From: an uncultured Porphyromonadaceae bacterium
Lineage (GTDB): Bacteria; Bacteroidota; Bacteroidia; Bacteroidales; Muribaculaceae
Assembly (NCBI GenBank): GCA_945916235.1
Contig: CAMEGQ010000011.1
Coordinates: forward strand, 1 to 43,154
Length of the DNA stretch: 43,154 nucleotides
Direction of reading: 5' to 3'
Numbering within the stretch: position 1 is the first letter of the stretch; each line of letters begins with the position of its first letter. The notes beneath the pieces are model-generated. The model was given only the letters and a program-made list of their open reading frames with translations. It did no database searches and had not been told where the DNA came from. A program made the translations under genes and the position numbers. Shown here piece after piece: positions 13,733 to 21,324 of this stretch.

Positions 13733-15700
13733 TTATAGCATCTTAAATGACTTAACTGTAAATATCGGTATTCCAAGCGCCTTAGCTTTAGTCATTTTGC
13801 TGGATGTTGAAGCCAAATCTGCAACAATCAGGTGTGTTGTCTTCTTAGATACGCCGTTCACAATTTCGCCACCTTGGGTGATAATTGCCTGCTCCAGTTC
13901 TTTGTCTCGGATGCCGGTAAAGCAGACTTTCATTCCGGCATATTTGTCGCCCACAGGCTTGACCGGCTCCTCCATCGGGAGAAACTTCAGTTTGTTGGTG
14001 GCGACAAAGTTGTAGAATGGAGTGAGCCCTTTGAGGAATGACTGGATGGTCTTTTTAAGTTTGAAGAATTGCGGTGTCTTGTCGAAGCCCTCCTCGGTGT
14101 GAACGAACCCATTGACAATGGCAAGCCTGTCGCTTTTGGACAGATCTAAAAGTATGCTTTTAGCTTTGACTTGGCCTATGCCCTGAAAGCAGTCGCTGGC
14201 ATGCATGAGCTTGGAAATTTCTACCCCTTCGCGGATGCGTTTGTTTGCGTCGAGGATGGCGTTGGCAATCGATTCGCCGAAACCATCGATGAGCATAAGC
14301 TCTTCAAACGTAATGTCAAGAATACGCCGCAGCGTATTGTAACCGGCTCTAAACATCTTGGCTATGGTTTCTCCCCCCATCTGTTCTGCATCCAGCGTGT
14401 TATAGAAGTGGATAATTTTGGCAAGACGGATGCCGGGACAATCCGGATTGGTACAGATGAGTTCGGCTGAGGATTCATTCCAGGTAGTCGGTTGCCCGCA
14501 ATCCGGGCAATACAGCAAGTCATCACGTTGTTGCATCATCACCTCGACCGGCGCTTCTTCAATAACGTTAAGAATTTTAGGAATGACACCGCCTGAGCGC
14601 GTTACAATAAGTCTTGCTCCGGTACCGATGCCGTTGTCAAAAATATATCGCGCATTATAACCCGTGGGATTTTCCATCAGGCAATCACCTGTGTCAACAG
14701 TCTCAATATTGACAACCGGTTTGAGGGCACCGGCTTTGCTGATATTCCAGTCTACGCCTTTGACGGTTGTTTCAAAAGATTCGGTAAAGTTAGGATGCTT
14801 ATAGGCTATTGCATAGAGCGGATTACCGGTTGTTTGTTGGCGACCGATGACTTTCCAGAGGGCCAAGTCGTTAATGTAGATGACAAGGCCGTCAATGTAA
14901 AATTCATGCTGCCAAGCATTGAACAGGCCGGTGAGCATTTCTTCGGTCAGCTCTTGGACGGTCGTAGTGCAGAATGGATATTTCATCCCGTTGGGGGTGT
15001 TCATCATCTGAGCATACTCGATACTCATATCTTCCAGAAGGTCAGCGAATGTGTGCCAGTTGCTGAGTGAATACTCATCCACGCCATAGCGAATAAAGCT
15101 GGCGTAGCGAATATCATCCGGTGCTTCGTCTCGGTTGATAAATCCGGCCACAGTATTTCTGGGCGATCGATAGGGCTCTCCAGTGGTATCGGAGTTGCGT
15201 CCGGCCATTGACGACATCCAGTTGTGACGAGAGAAGACCAATTCTCCGAATGTGTATTCGGCTGGAAACATATCACTGCTGCTGTCGAACTCGCCTTTGA
15301 TAAAGTGCGATGAACAATCCTGGCCTTCGTTTTCGGCGCCGCCACGTGAGTAGGTTTTGTTACGTTTCTCATCATGCAACCATGACACGCCATCATATTT
15401 TGGCATGACGACTAACTTGGCGGTTGGGGGGAGTGCGAGGCTGGAGGTCCATTGCTTCAGGTCCGATAAGCTCTTGACTTTGTTGAGCGACTTCATCGGA
15501 ATGGGAAGTTTTACTTTTCGGCCCTTACTGATTGCTACTGGCTCGATGTGTTGGAACCATTCGTTATCAGGGTCGAGTTCTTTTAGTTCAGCCACTTCTT
15601 GGTCGTATTCAGTATCTGACACCATCGGTTTGCCAGCTCTGTATGCTTGATTGTGTTCTTGAATTGTACTTAGCAGTTGTTTAATTTTTGCTGTGCTCAT
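13733..15700 (-). CDS. ligA: NAD-dependent DNA ligase
   Basis: A 655-residue protein, close to full bacterial LigA length. Domain order: NAD-binding Ia segment (residues 1-50, with VSDTEYDQEVAEL), adenylation domain with the active-site Lys101 in KYDG, motifs FGELVF (151-156) and DGLVIY (270-275), OB fold, four-Cys zinc finger (C398, C401, C416, C421), helix-hairpin-helix region (about 465-530) and a C-terminal BRCT domain (about 585-655). It seals nicks using NAD+. I use the ATG at 15700 (MSTAKIKQLL), because the frame upstream crosses a terminator. Full-length NAD ligases are uncommon in phages of this size. All key residues are present, so it should be active. Confidence 0.95.
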   Translation of the reverse strand: MSTAKIKQLLSTIQEHNQAYRAGKPMVSDTEYDQEVAELKELDPDNEWFQHIEPVAISKGRKVKLPIPMKSLNKVKSLSDLKQWTSSLALPPTAKLVVMPKYDGVSWLHDEKRNKTYSRGGAENEGQDCSSHFIKGEFDSSSDMFPAEYTFGELVFSRHNWMSSMAGRNSDTTGEPYRSPRNTVAGFINRDEAPDDIRYASFIRYGVDEYSLSNWHTFADLLEDMSIEYAQMMNTPNGMKYPFCTTTVQELTEEMLTGLFNAWQHEFYIDGLVIYINDLALWKVIGRQQTTGNPLYAIAYKHPNFTESFETTVKGVDWNISKAGALKPVVNIETVDTGDCLMENPTGYNARYIFDNGIGTGARLIVTRSGGVIPKILNVIEEAPVEVMMQQRDDLLYCPDCGQPTTWNESSAELICTNPDCPGIRLAKIIHFYNTLDAEQMGGETIAKMFRAGYNTLRRILDITFEELMLIDGFGESIANAILDANKRIREGVEISKLMHASDCFQGIGQVKAKSILLDLSKSDRLAIVNGFVHTEEGFDKTPQFFKLKKTIQSFLKGLTPFYNFVATNKLKFLPMEEPVKPVGDKYAGMKVCFTGIRDKELEQAIITQGGEIVNGVSKKTTHLIVADLASTSSKMTKAKALGIPIFTVKSFKML

Positions 15701-15703
15701 ATT

Positions 15704-15739
15704 AATCAAAAAGTGGGCGCACCGTAGAGCGATGCGCCC
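15704..15739 (-). terminator. terminator between dUTPase and ligase genes
   Basis: GGGCGCA (15715-15721) pairs with TGCGCCC (15733-15739). The minus strand continues ACTTTTTGATT, ending four bases before the ligase ATG. It may reduce rather than abolish ligase transcription, since no separate ligase promoter is visible. Confidence 0.7.
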
Positions 15740-15758
15740 GATTAGAGTGAATGGTATA

Positions 15759-16235
15759 TTAGTGAGTGCCGGTCGATCCGAAACCGCCAGTCCCACGAGC
15801 TGTCTCGTTGAGCTGATCTACCACCTCGAACTCGACTTCTTCGTGTTTGATGATGACCATCTGAGCGATGCGAGTGCCCTGAGCGACCATAAATGGTTTG
15901 GGTTCATCGCTTTTGACGATAACGCCAATACCGTCACGATAGTCAGAATCGACGGTACCGTGTTTCACATCGGCGTTGAAACGCTCAGCGTATTCGAGGT
16001 AACCTTGTTCTCCATTAGTGAGAGCGTGACCCTCAAAGCCTTTGCGAGAAAATCCTGAGCGGGGACGGATATGGGCGTGAGTGCCGCGTTCAAGAGCGAT
16101 GGCCACACCCGTAGGTATAAGGTTACGTCCAGGATAAATGATTGTATTTTCTGAAGCATAGAGGTCATAACCGGCAGCTTCATCGCTTCCCTTGGTGGGA
16201 ACTTTGGCTCCGGATGAAAGAAGTTTGATTTTCAT
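15759..16235 (-). CDS. dut: dUTPase
   Basis: A 158-residue trimeric-type dUTP pyrophosphatase, converting dUTP to dUMP and PPi. All five motifs are present: I, AAGYDL (20-25); II, PRSG (58-61); III, GTVDSDYR (93-100); IV, GTRIAQ (120-125); V, RGTGGFGSTG (147-156). The segment between motifs II and III is about 31 residues, clearly longer than the roughly 13 of E. coli-type enzymes, and holds GYLEYAERFNADV. The start overlaps the end of the upstream gene by 56 bases, but MKIKLLSSGAKVPTKG is the typical dUTPase N-terminus, so the start is secure. It keeps uracil out of phage DNA and supplies dUMP. Confidence 0.95.
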   Translation of the reverse strand: MKIKLLSSGAKVPTKGSDEAAGYDLYASENTIIYPGRNLIPTGVAIALERGTHAHIRPRSGFSRKGFEGHALTNGEQGYLEYAERFNADVKHGTVDSDYRDGIGVIVKSDEPKPFMVAQGTRIAQMVIIKHEEVEFEVVDQLNETARGTGGFGSTGTH

Positions 16236-16578
16236 TTTTATTAGGTTTTGAATCTTGTTTATATTTCATGCCTTTTCGGGTCATGCTGGTTGTGGGATAA
16301 TATTTACGCTCAACGCCGCACATTTCATCGTATTCTTCCAATCTGAGGGTTCCATAATCACTGTCCTCTATTTCAAAATCTTTTGAAAGGAAACGAAAAT
16401 AGAGTCCACAGCTGGATATGCAGGGACCTACACAAGCCTGATGAATCGCAGAGTTCGACGTTTTGAACGCTGAGGCTACAGCCGTCATGGAGTGAAAGTA
16501 GCCAACAAGTCTTTTAAAAGGATTGAAAACCAATACCGGACTACTGGTTTTGTTAGTTAGTGTTTTTTTCATAGTCAC
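16180..16578 (-). CDS. hypothetical protein with NUMOD-like DNA-binding segment
   Basis: A 132-residue basic protein. Residues about 17-62 (FNPFKRLVGYFHSMTAVASA, then SAIHQACVGPCISSCGLYFRF) resemble the small helix-turn-helix modules (NUMOD1/IENR1 type) seen beside homing endonucleases and alone in Bacteroides phage proteins. No nuclease motif is visible. The C-terminal third is Lys/Ser/Gln-rich and overlaps the dUTPase start. The start could also be the second Met at 16572. The DNA-binding assignment rests on pattern similarity only. Confidence 0.55.
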   Translation of the reverse strand: MTMKKTLTNKTSSPVLVFNPFKRLVGYFHSMTAVASAFKTSNSAIHQACVGPCISSCGLYFRFLSKDFEIEDSDYGTLRLEEYDEMCGVERKYYPTTSMTRKGMKYKQDSKPNKNENQTSFIRSQSSHQGKR

Positions 16579-17008
16579 TTATCGCTGTTAAGACTTCTCT
16601 TGACAACCGGCTTCGTGCCGCCGACAAGAGGTATGTGTCAGAAACCGCTACCCCATGCGCAAATAGTTCAAATACTCTATCGCACATATATGCCAGGAAG
16701 TCTGGATTGATAAATGATATGAAAAGGAACACGAAAGTTCCGTCAATTAGATAATGCCCTTCTTCATTTATGAGACACACCTGTTTGTCATCTATTTCAT
16801 AGGTGTCACACAGGGCCTTAATTTGATAGCGATATTGTGTAAAGAATGGCTGGATGGGTTTAGGCTCTGTCATCTTCGACAGATAGTATGTTGCGTCAAA
16901 GAACGAGCGTCCGGTCTCGTCCTGACCAAAGAGCAGATTGGGAAATTCAGGAAAGGACTGCTCTTCGCATTTAAGCTTTATTTCGCCTTTCCCTGCCTGC
17001 CCTAACAT
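16553..17008 (-). CDS. hypothetical protein
   Basis: A 151-residue protein. Its start ATG shares its first two bases with the TGA of the DUF4494 gene (TGATG), so translation is coupled. The N-terminal half contains PNLLFGQDETGRSFFDATYYLSK. The C-terminal part (FINPDFLAYMCDRVFELFAHG...) has a faint resemblance to KilA-N-type domains of phage proteins, but I would not assign it. There is no signal peptide. It probably belongs to the early or regulatory operon. Confidence 0.6.
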   Translation of the reverse strand: MLGQAGKGEIKLKCEEQSFPEFPNLLFGQDETGRSFFDATYYLSKMTEPKPIQPFFTQYRYQIKALCDTYEIDDKQVCLINEEGHYLIDGTFVFLFISFINPDFLAYMCDRVFELFAHGVAVSDTYLLSAARSRLSREVLTAISDYEKNTN

Positions 17009-17553
17009 CAGTTAAGCTCATAAGCTTTAACTTTCCCATTATGTACGTCAAGAGGCCAATAGATTGCTTCGGTCTTGTCAAATTTGGCGTCGCGGATTAC
17101 AAAATCTGCGACTGTTTGTTTGAGGTAGCGCTGAATACGACTTGTTGCGTCAGCGTTTGATAGAGCTGGAACATAATAGCTCTCTGTGGTTTTCTTTTCT
17201 TTGGCTGTCTTTTCATCGACGGTGAAGAAGTCCACCTTAACGGCATAAAGGCCGACGCCGGATGATTCGTCTTCAGAAAAGCAATTGCAGACAAAATGCT
17301 TGATGGTTTCTTCCTGGGTCAAAACATCATTGTACTGGATGTCCTCAATTTTGGTTTTGATGATTTCGTAGTTAACGCTTCCAAACTGAGTGCGGTTAAG
17401 CGAGGCGACAATCTCATGAACTAATGCTTCAGCTTCTGTATAGCTGGTAGCCATAATCAGTTCTTCAATCTTTTTTTTGCCAAGCGCACCGTTGGGAAGC
17501 TCTACTATACATTCCGTTTTGACACGGAAGTAATTTAATTCTTTTTCTTCCAT
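17008..17553 (-). CDS. DUF4494 family protein
   Basis: A 181-residue protein with the plan of DUF4494, common in Bacteroidetes phages and mobile elements. There is an N-terminal strand (YFRVKTECIVEL), the conserved TSYTEAEALVHEIVASL helix, the middle strand block KVDFFTVDEKTAKEKKTTESYYV and a helix RIQRYLKQTVADFVI, ending in a region close to AIYWPLDV. Function is unknown. It is the first gene of the minus-strand early operon, read from the promoter at 17583-17612, so it is probably expressed early. Confidence 0.8.
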   Translation of the reverse strand: MEEKELNYFRVKTECIVELPNGALGKKKIEELIMATSYTEAEALVHEIVASLNRTQFGSVNYEIIKTKIEDIQYNDVLTQEETIKHFVCNCFSEDESSGVGLYAVKVDFFTVDEKTAKEKKTTESYYVPALSNADATSRIQRYLKQTVADFVIRDAKFDKTEAIYWPLDVHNGKVKAYELN

Positions 17554-17582
17554 AGTTATGTGGTTAGTTGGTTAATTCATCG

Positions 17583-17612
17583 CAAAGATAAGGATAATTT
17601 TTAAAATAACAA
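17583..17612 (-). promoter_or_regulatory. Bacteroidetes promoter of the early operon
   Basis: The minus strand shows TATCTTTG (complement of 17583-17590), matching TAnnTTTG. Nineteen bases upstream is TTG (complement of 17610-17612), a partial -33 match. The DUF4494 start is 30 bases downstream. Confidence 0.7.
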
Positions 17613-17685
17613 TATCAAAAACTATCCTTTTACATCATAATTTTTATTTTATACCTGAATTTCAACAATATAATTTTTACGCACA

Positions 17686-17701
17686 TAAACAAATTTGTTT
17701 A
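17686..17701. promoter_or_regulatory. 16-bp perfect palindrome, possible operator
   Basis: TAAACAAATTTGTTTA is fully palindromic and lies in the 240-base AT-rich space between the divergent early and late modules. It fits a dimeric regulator site. No regulator gene was recognised, and no clear late promoter was found on the plus strand. Confidence 0.5.
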
Positions 17702-17792
17702 GTCGAATACTCATTTAGGACCATAAAAATTATCATCGCAACACCAACACTGGCCATAACTACTATTCTTGGTAAAGTAAAAATGGTTACAA

Positions 17793-19130
17793 ATGGCCCA
17801 CGCAGAACTTTCAGATAGAGAGCTTGTCACCCAGCAGCTGGAAAGCACTTTTATGACAAGCAAAAAGAGCGTTCAGGAATACGTGCGCGAGATTGAGCGC
17901 CGCTGTCGCTTCCAGAGCGCATATCGACACCTCCAAAACGGTACGGTGCTGGATGACCGTAGCCGTTTAATAGATATTTACGAAGCTTGTGTTCAGCAGG
18001 ATGCCCATCTGAGGGGCGTTCTTGAAACTTTGTTTTCTCAGATTGTTGGCGAACGATTTATGATGGCCAAGCAAAACGAGAAGGGCAAATATTCTAAAGA
18101 CATTGCAGCTACCAAGAAAATTCAGAATACCGAGTTTTTGAAAATTATACATGGTATTGCTGAATCCAAACTGTATGGATATACCGGCTTGGAGTTTTTT
18201 GTTGACCCAAACAAAGAGCACGGCGGTCTCAAAGTCAATTATGTTGAGCGTCGCAATATTTTGGCGGACCAACGTAAAATTGTCCTACGTCAGGGAATAT
18301 GGATGCCTCAATGGAGTTTTGACGACCCCAAATATGCCGACCACTATGTCCTTATTAATAGTGGTGGCTTAGGTCTCTTCTCCGCTGTTGCACCGCTGAT
18401 TTTGGCGAAAAAATTCACTTTCGCCAATTACGTCAATTTCTCTCATACTTATGGTCAGCCTATCATCCATGGCAAAACCGAGTCTGAGAATACCATCGAC
18501 CGCAAGCGAATGGCGAATGACATTGCCAGCGCTGCGCAAAATAAAGTCATCGTTACCGGTCTTAATGATGAGGTAGACATCAAGACTTTTACAATGAGTA
18601 ATTCAGAGCATGTGTTCACCGGTCTGATTGCCATTGTAGATAAAGATGTGTCTAACCTGATATTGGGTTCTGAATCTATGGCCGGAGCTACCCAGTCGTA
18701 TGTCGGTGCTACACGTGCGCACGAAAACATCTTCCGTGACCGTATTGAGGTTTATCGTGACTATATCGAGCTGGTGATGAACGAAACCGTCATACCTCGT
18801 CTTGTGAAATTAGGATATTTGCCTGAAGGTCTTGAGTTCAAATACGCTAAACGTATTGAGATGTCAGATGAAGACCGTATACGTTTATTCCAGAATTTGA
18901 CTACAACCTGGGAAATGGACCCTGAGACGATTGAGCAGGAGTTCGGTGTGAAAGTTAAGCGTCAGCTCAATATTACTCCAGAAGGAGCTGGTGGTGTAGG
19001 CCCCACTGGTGGGGGTGGTAGCGGAAGTGGCTATAGTCATACAGCAACCCGTCACTTAACTGATGAAGAATATTATAGGAGATACGGGCATCCCCGTGAA
19101 ACCAAAAATTTTCTTCTGGAGAGGGAGTGA
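17793..19130 (+). CDS. portal protein (DUF935/Mu gp29-like)
   Basis: A 445-residue protein resembling the DUF935 portal family of Mu-like phages. It has an N-terminal helical segment, a region HGIAESKLYGYTGLEFF (about 122-138) and a core GKTESENTIDRKRMANDIASA. Then comes the family hallmark around SMAGATQSYVGATRAHENI (about residue 295-315), followed by a helical stem and a Gly/Ser-rich linker (about 392-412). It forms the dodecameric ring at the capsid vertex through which DNA enters. It is the first late gene; the terminase usually found just upstream is absent from the window. Confidence 0.8.
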   Translation: MAHAELSDRELVTQQLESTFMTSKKSVQEYVREIERRCRFQSAYRHLQNGTVLDDRSRLIDIYEACVQQDAHLRGVLETLFSQIVGERFMMAKQNEKGKYSKDIAATKKIQNTEFLKIIHGIAESKLYGYTGLEFFVDPNKEHGGLKVNYVERRNILADQRKIVLRQGIWMPQWSFDDPKYADHYVLINSGGLGLFSAVAPLILAKKFTFANYVNFSHTYGQPIIHGKTESENTIDRKRMANDIASAAQNKVIVTGLNDEVDIKTFTMSNSEHVFTGLIAIVDKDVSNLILGSESMAGATQSYVGATRAHENIFRDRIEVYRDYIELVMNETVIPRLVKLGYLPEGLEFKYAKRIEMSDEDRIRLFQNLTTTWEMDPETIEQEFGVKVKRQLNITPEGAGGVGPTGGGGSGSGYSHTATRHLTDEEYYRRYGHPRETKNFLLERE

Positions 19131-20026
19131 AGGGTTCAGCTTCCCTCTCCGATATAATGGCAAAAAGAGAGCCCGATAGCAGTGAGGACCGACATAAAGA
19201 GGAGGTAGCAGTATTGCTGGCTCTATTTCATGATTTTGTCCTTAGCGTAGCCGGACACGAAAACGAATGGGAAACATTGGAAGATCTGATGGCGGCTCGT
19301 GCCGACATTGCCATCCAAAGGGCTTTTGATGGTTTTGGCATCTCTTACGATGATGCCATTGAACTAATTCGCAATGCTGATAGCCTTGATAATGAACAGT
19401 TGGCCCAACGTAACATTGTGCTTGCTGCCGTCGATAATTTAGTTGATTTTTCGGTTGTCGAAGAATATCAGATGGCTGATGACATGGCTGAACTGGAGCA
19501 GACGCTGTCTGAAGAAGAGGCTGAGGAAATGGATGACGAAGACTGGCTGAATTTTTATATGCCTGTATTTTCCAAATTCAATGACCGATATATGCGGACC
19601 GAAAATCAAGATACAGAATATGCGATGATTGTAGCCGCTTATCTTTCAGCTCTTAAAAACGAGACTGTGCTGATGTATATGACTATGGGTGATGAACGAG
19701 TCCGTCCATGGCATCTTCAGTATGAAGGATTCACTGCTCCCAAATCAGGTTTCCCCGCATGGCTTATCCCGCCGATTGAACATCAATGCCGATGCTTTTT
19801 GGTTGAAGATACCGCTTCAGGTATAGAATCAGTTATGGCATCTGCTTCAGTTCCGGAGATGCCGGACTGGTTTAACCGTACATTCAAGGAAAGCGTGGCT
19901 CTCGGTGGCCGTATCTTTTCCGATGAACATCCATATTTCCAAGTTGACGAGCGCCATGTCGGGCGTCTCAATGCCATAGCTCAGCGTATCAAAGATAAAT
20001 ATTTGAAAGATGGCGAGAGTAAATAA
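19127..20026 (+). CDS. minor head protein (Mu gpF-like)
   Basis: A 299-residue protein carrying the Mu F/SPP1 gp7 signature near residues 188-224: DERVRPWHLQYEG, then a Pro/Gly stretch and PPIEHQCRC. Its N-terminal half is helical and acidic. These proteins attach to the portal and assist head assembly or DNA ejection. The frame begins at a GTG overlapping the portal stop by four bases. An ATG at 19160 (MAKREPD) is an alternative. The next gene overlaps its 3' end by 17 bases. Confidence 0.8.
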   Translation: MKGSASLSDIMAKREPDSSEDRHKEEVAVLLALFHDFVLSVAGHENEWETLEDLMAARADIAIQRAFDGFGISYDDAIELIRNADSLDNEQLAQRNIVLAAVDNLVDFSVVEEYQMADDMAELEQTLSEEEAEEMDDEDWLNFYMPVFSKFNDRYMRTENQDTEYAMIVAAYLSALKNETVLMYMTMGDERVRPWHLQYEGFTAPKSGFPAWLIPPIEHQCRCFLVEDTASGIESVMASASVPEMPDWFNRTFKESVALGGRIFSDEHPYFQVDERHVGRLNAIAQRIKDKYLKDGESK

Positions 20027-20543
20027 AGGTATCCCATTAACTCCGCAACAATTTGTAGCACAATGGATGCCTTTGCCGCATCAGTTTGATTTAAATATCT
20101 GGAATTTTGAAGTGTCTGTCGGCCAGTCAGCCGTAGAGATATTCCAAAAATCCTTTGATATGAAACGTTTTAATTCTAACGGCAGTCTGGTGTGGCGGCA
20201 TCGTCCCAAGAGAAATAAAGGAGGATTTACGGTTGGCGGTCTGGTGGAATCACGTTCATTGCGCAATTCAATTGTCTATAAAGTCGAATCGTACAACCGT
20301 TCCAGAGGCAAAGTTCATGTTTACACCGACCCTTCGGCTTTCAATGGCACATATCACCACAAAGGGTTTTGCTTTGCCGCAGTGCACAATTCAGATGACC
20401 CGTCCGTGCGAACTGGGCGTGTGGCCAATATGCCCCAGCGACAGTTCATGCCTACGGAAAAACGCGACTCAACGGTGATGAATGACAAGTTGCGTGAATT
20501 ACAACTCATGATTTTCAGGACTTTCCCAGGTATAAGACGATGA
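20010..20543 (+). CDS. virion morphogenesis protein (Mu gpG-like)
   Basis: A 177-residue basic protein, with an N-terminal helix that includes SVGQSAVEIFQKSFDMKRFN, a central beta region and the motif NMPQRQFMP near residue 146, typical of Mu gpG and tail-completion proteins, where it reads like I-P-x-R-x-F. Its position after the gpF-like gene is also as in Mu-like phages. It probably joins head and tail or completes the tail. It overlaps the genes on both sides. Confidence 0.7.
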   Translation: MARVNKGIPLTPQQFVAQWMPLPHQFDLNIWNFEVSVGQSAVEIFQKSFDMKRFNSNGSLVWRHRPKRNKGGFTVGGLVESRSLRNSIVYKVESYNRSRGKVHVYTDPSAFNGTYHHKGFCFAAVHNSDDPSVRTGRVANMPQRQFMPTEKRDSTVMNDKLRELQLMIFRTFPGIRR

Positions 20544-21271
20544 TTGTTGATAAACATAGTAAACCCGATATTCCGGTTGAACCGGTAGATACACCCCCGC
20601 AGTCGCCGGAAGAAACCGATGGCATTCAAGAGGCAGTGGAAACCAATGCAATGATTGGTGCATACAAAGCAGTGCGCAAAATCTTGGAATCCATAAAAAA
20701 AGACCCGAATGACCCTAAAAGCCCGCCTTTATTTAAAACCATAAAGCTTGATAACGGCCAGCTTAGTCGAATTAAAAACAATAGTCACAATCTGGAGTAT
20801 GGCATAGCTTTCCCGGCTGTTTTTATTCACTTCATTGATGTCTATTACAACGTAGGCACATCTATGATAGCAGAGGGCAAGGGCACCATGCGCATCCATT
20901 ATGTGCTGAATCGACTGAACAACAGCGATGATGAAGTGGAGTGTGAAGGACTGGAAGTCTATAAACGCATCGTCGCTGCGATTGAGGCTCAGAAAGCTGA
21001 TTTCCCGGCTTTAGTCTCTCGTTTCCAGCTGGCGTATTGGGACCAGCCACTCACTTTTGATGATGCGTTACAACCTTATTGGATTGATTATCAGATTTGG
21101 TTTCAAGACTATACTGCATACGCATTCAAGAATTACAAAGACGTATATGTTACAGTGCCGCCGTTTACTCAGCCGAGTGACCAGAATGAGATTGCCAATC
21201 CTGACAATATGCCAAACCATGAATCGCCCAAATTTGAGGATGTTGCAGGGTTCGAGGACAAAATAAGCTGA
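20540..21271 (+). CDS. probable tail completion or terminator protein
   Basis: A 243-residue protein. The first 45 residues are a Pro/Glu-rich disordered lead (PVDTPPQSPEETD). The central domain has beta strands and helices (PAVFIHFIDVYYNVG, then GTMRIHYVLN and LEVYKRIVAAIEAQ) like tail terminator or joining proteins, and the tail is acidic. The start overlaps the previous stop (ATGA). Assignment is from fold pattern and location between gpG-like and protease genes, so a different head-tail role is possible. Confidence 0.5.
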   Translation: MIVDKHSKPDIPVEPVDTPPQSPEETDGIQEAVETNAMIGAYKAVRKILESIKKDPNDPKSPPLFKTIKLDNGQLSRIKNNSHNLEYGIAFPAVFIHFIDVYYNVGTSMIAEGKGTMRIHYVLNRLNNSDDEVECEGLEVYKRIVAAIEAQKADFPALVSRFQLAYWDQPLTFDDALQPYWIDYQIWFQDYTAYAFKNYKDVYVTVPPFTQPSDQNEIANPDNMPNHESPKFEDVAGFEDKIS

Positions 21272-21324
21272 TTTTAACCCATCCATAATCGATTCACCTA
21301 TTCTTGGGAAAAGAGGAATCAATT

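Noticed and set aside
12900-13735. Phage attachment site beside the recombinase
   Set aside because: No tRNA-like segment or matching direct repeats were found around the gene, so no site can be proposed.
16553-17008. KilA-N antirepressor
   Set aside because: Resemblance to the domain is faint and lacks a convincing motif series, so I left it as hypothetical.
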